Positions 63,639-64,000 of a stretch of DNA of 64,000 bases are shown one piece after another. Every line of letters begins with the position of its first letter. The stretch's first letter is position 1. Under the pieces are notes generated by a model that searched no databases, had not been told where the DNA came from, and worked only from the letters and a program-made list of their open reading frames with translations. The stretch is from Deltaproteobacteria bacterium (GTDB taxonomy: Bacteria; Desulfobacterota; Binatia; UTPRO1). Where the stretch lies: NCBI GenBank assembly GCA_016200545.1, contig JACQEO010000063.1:39379-103378 (forward strand), in the 5' to 3' direction. Made by a program: the position numbers and the translations under genes.

Positions 63639-63878
63639 TCACGAGTCGAGCCATTCGCTCAGTCGCGCCGCGACTTCCTCGGGTTGCTCTTCGTTCACGA
63701 AATGACCCGCGTCGATCGAAGCGACGTCCACGCTGCGGAAGCAGGACTCGATGTGGTTTAGGTACGCGGGGATGATGACGGGGTCCTTGTTGCCGTAGAT
63801 GTACAGACTCGGCATGGGCCAGACATGTCCGGCCAGGCTGTCCCAGCGGTGCCTATCGTCGCGTGTGGGGGTATCCAT
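63639..63878 (-). pseudogene. alpha/beta hydrolase C-terminal remnant
   Basis: 79 residues: MPSLYIYGNKDPVIIP supplies the acid-bearing strand and ASIDAGHFVNEEQPEEVA the catalytic His, as in epoxide hydrolase/dehalogenase-type enzymes. The N-terminal ~200 residues, including the nucleophile, are absent. An in-frame TAG sits directly before the first ATG, and nothing hydrolase-like is readable from 63879 to the window end. This is a gene remnant. Confidence 0.65.
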
Positions 63879-64000
63879 CTAAGCGGAGGACGGCAGGCCA
63901 GCGGCTCTCCAGGGTCGGTTCGCAGGGGGGCGTTCGAGGCTGGCCGGGTGCCCGCGGGTCCCCGGTGGCGTAGGCGGCCTCGACTTGGGCTGGGGGTTGA

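Overview
The window is GC-rich (roughly two thirds G+C by eye), densely coded on both strands, and carries no rRNA, tRNA or CRISPR array that I can see. The gene set suggests a chromosomal segment of an uncultured soil or freshwater bacterium near the old Deltaproteobacteria, most likely Candidatus Binatota/Binatia. It includes a WS/DGAT acyltransferase, an F420-type luciferase-like oxidoreductase, many SDR and alpha/beta hydrolase genes, many TetR regulators, and secreted Cys-rich or Thr/Pro-rich proteins with C-terminal domains that I associate with that group. The taxonomic call is inference from gene style, not from a marker gene.

Layout. 0-3.6 kb: end of a CapD-type sugar-nucleotide enzyme, a small secreted protein, an alpha/beta hydrolase and WS/DGAT. 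3.6-8 kb: sigma-54 activator, response regulator and a large cytoplasmic sensor kinase. 8-16 kb: TetR, SDRs, epimerases, GNAT, Nudix, quinone reductase, SMR transporter. 16-20.8 kb: a coupled hydrolase/small Cys-His protein/class III cyclase set, a PPIase-DsbA-like fusion, a lipoprotein and an F420 enzyme. 20.8-21.3 kb: a gene-free block with two long foldback repeats. 21.3-27.8 kb: a TetR-acyltransferase-small membrane protein-methyltransferase operon, GST, Lon and MarR. 28-34.5 kb: a dihaem beta-propeller protein, TetR plus fatty acid hydroxylase, and a nine-unit six-cysteine repeat protein. 34.6-49.4 kb: envelope and surface-glycan genes, including a lower-GC operon (TagB/F-like transferase, ATP sulfurylase, divergent pyruvate kinase), a toroid-methyltransferase fusion and a 1496-residue kinase/methyltransferase/triple glycosyltransferase. 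49.5-58.1 kb: a scarred region with a penicillin acylase, hexapeptide acyltransferase, AKR-like protein, a nonsense-interrupted PhyH-cupin gene, an outer-membrane barrel and several gene fragments. 58.1-62.7 kb: a TetR-governed operon (Mpo1-like protein, broken hydrolase, molybdopterin oxidoreductase, dehalogenase-like hydrolase) with a deletion scar. 62.9-64 kb: TetR and a hydrolase remnant.

The strongest unexplained signals are: (1) three dispersed ~57-nt elements whose 10-bp stem changes sequence with full base-pair compensation around an invariant TTCAC loop; (2) two ~150-bp foldback elements in opposite orientation that share an ~85-nt core but have different perfectly or almost perfectly paired arms; (3) the invariant C-x3-C-x10-C-x9-C-x10-C-x4-C repeat protein; (4) a yheU-like gene with an ACG where its start should be; (5) a PhyH-cupin gene broken by one TGA where Trp is expected; and (6) a deletion that joined half a hydrolase to a molybdopterin enzyme.
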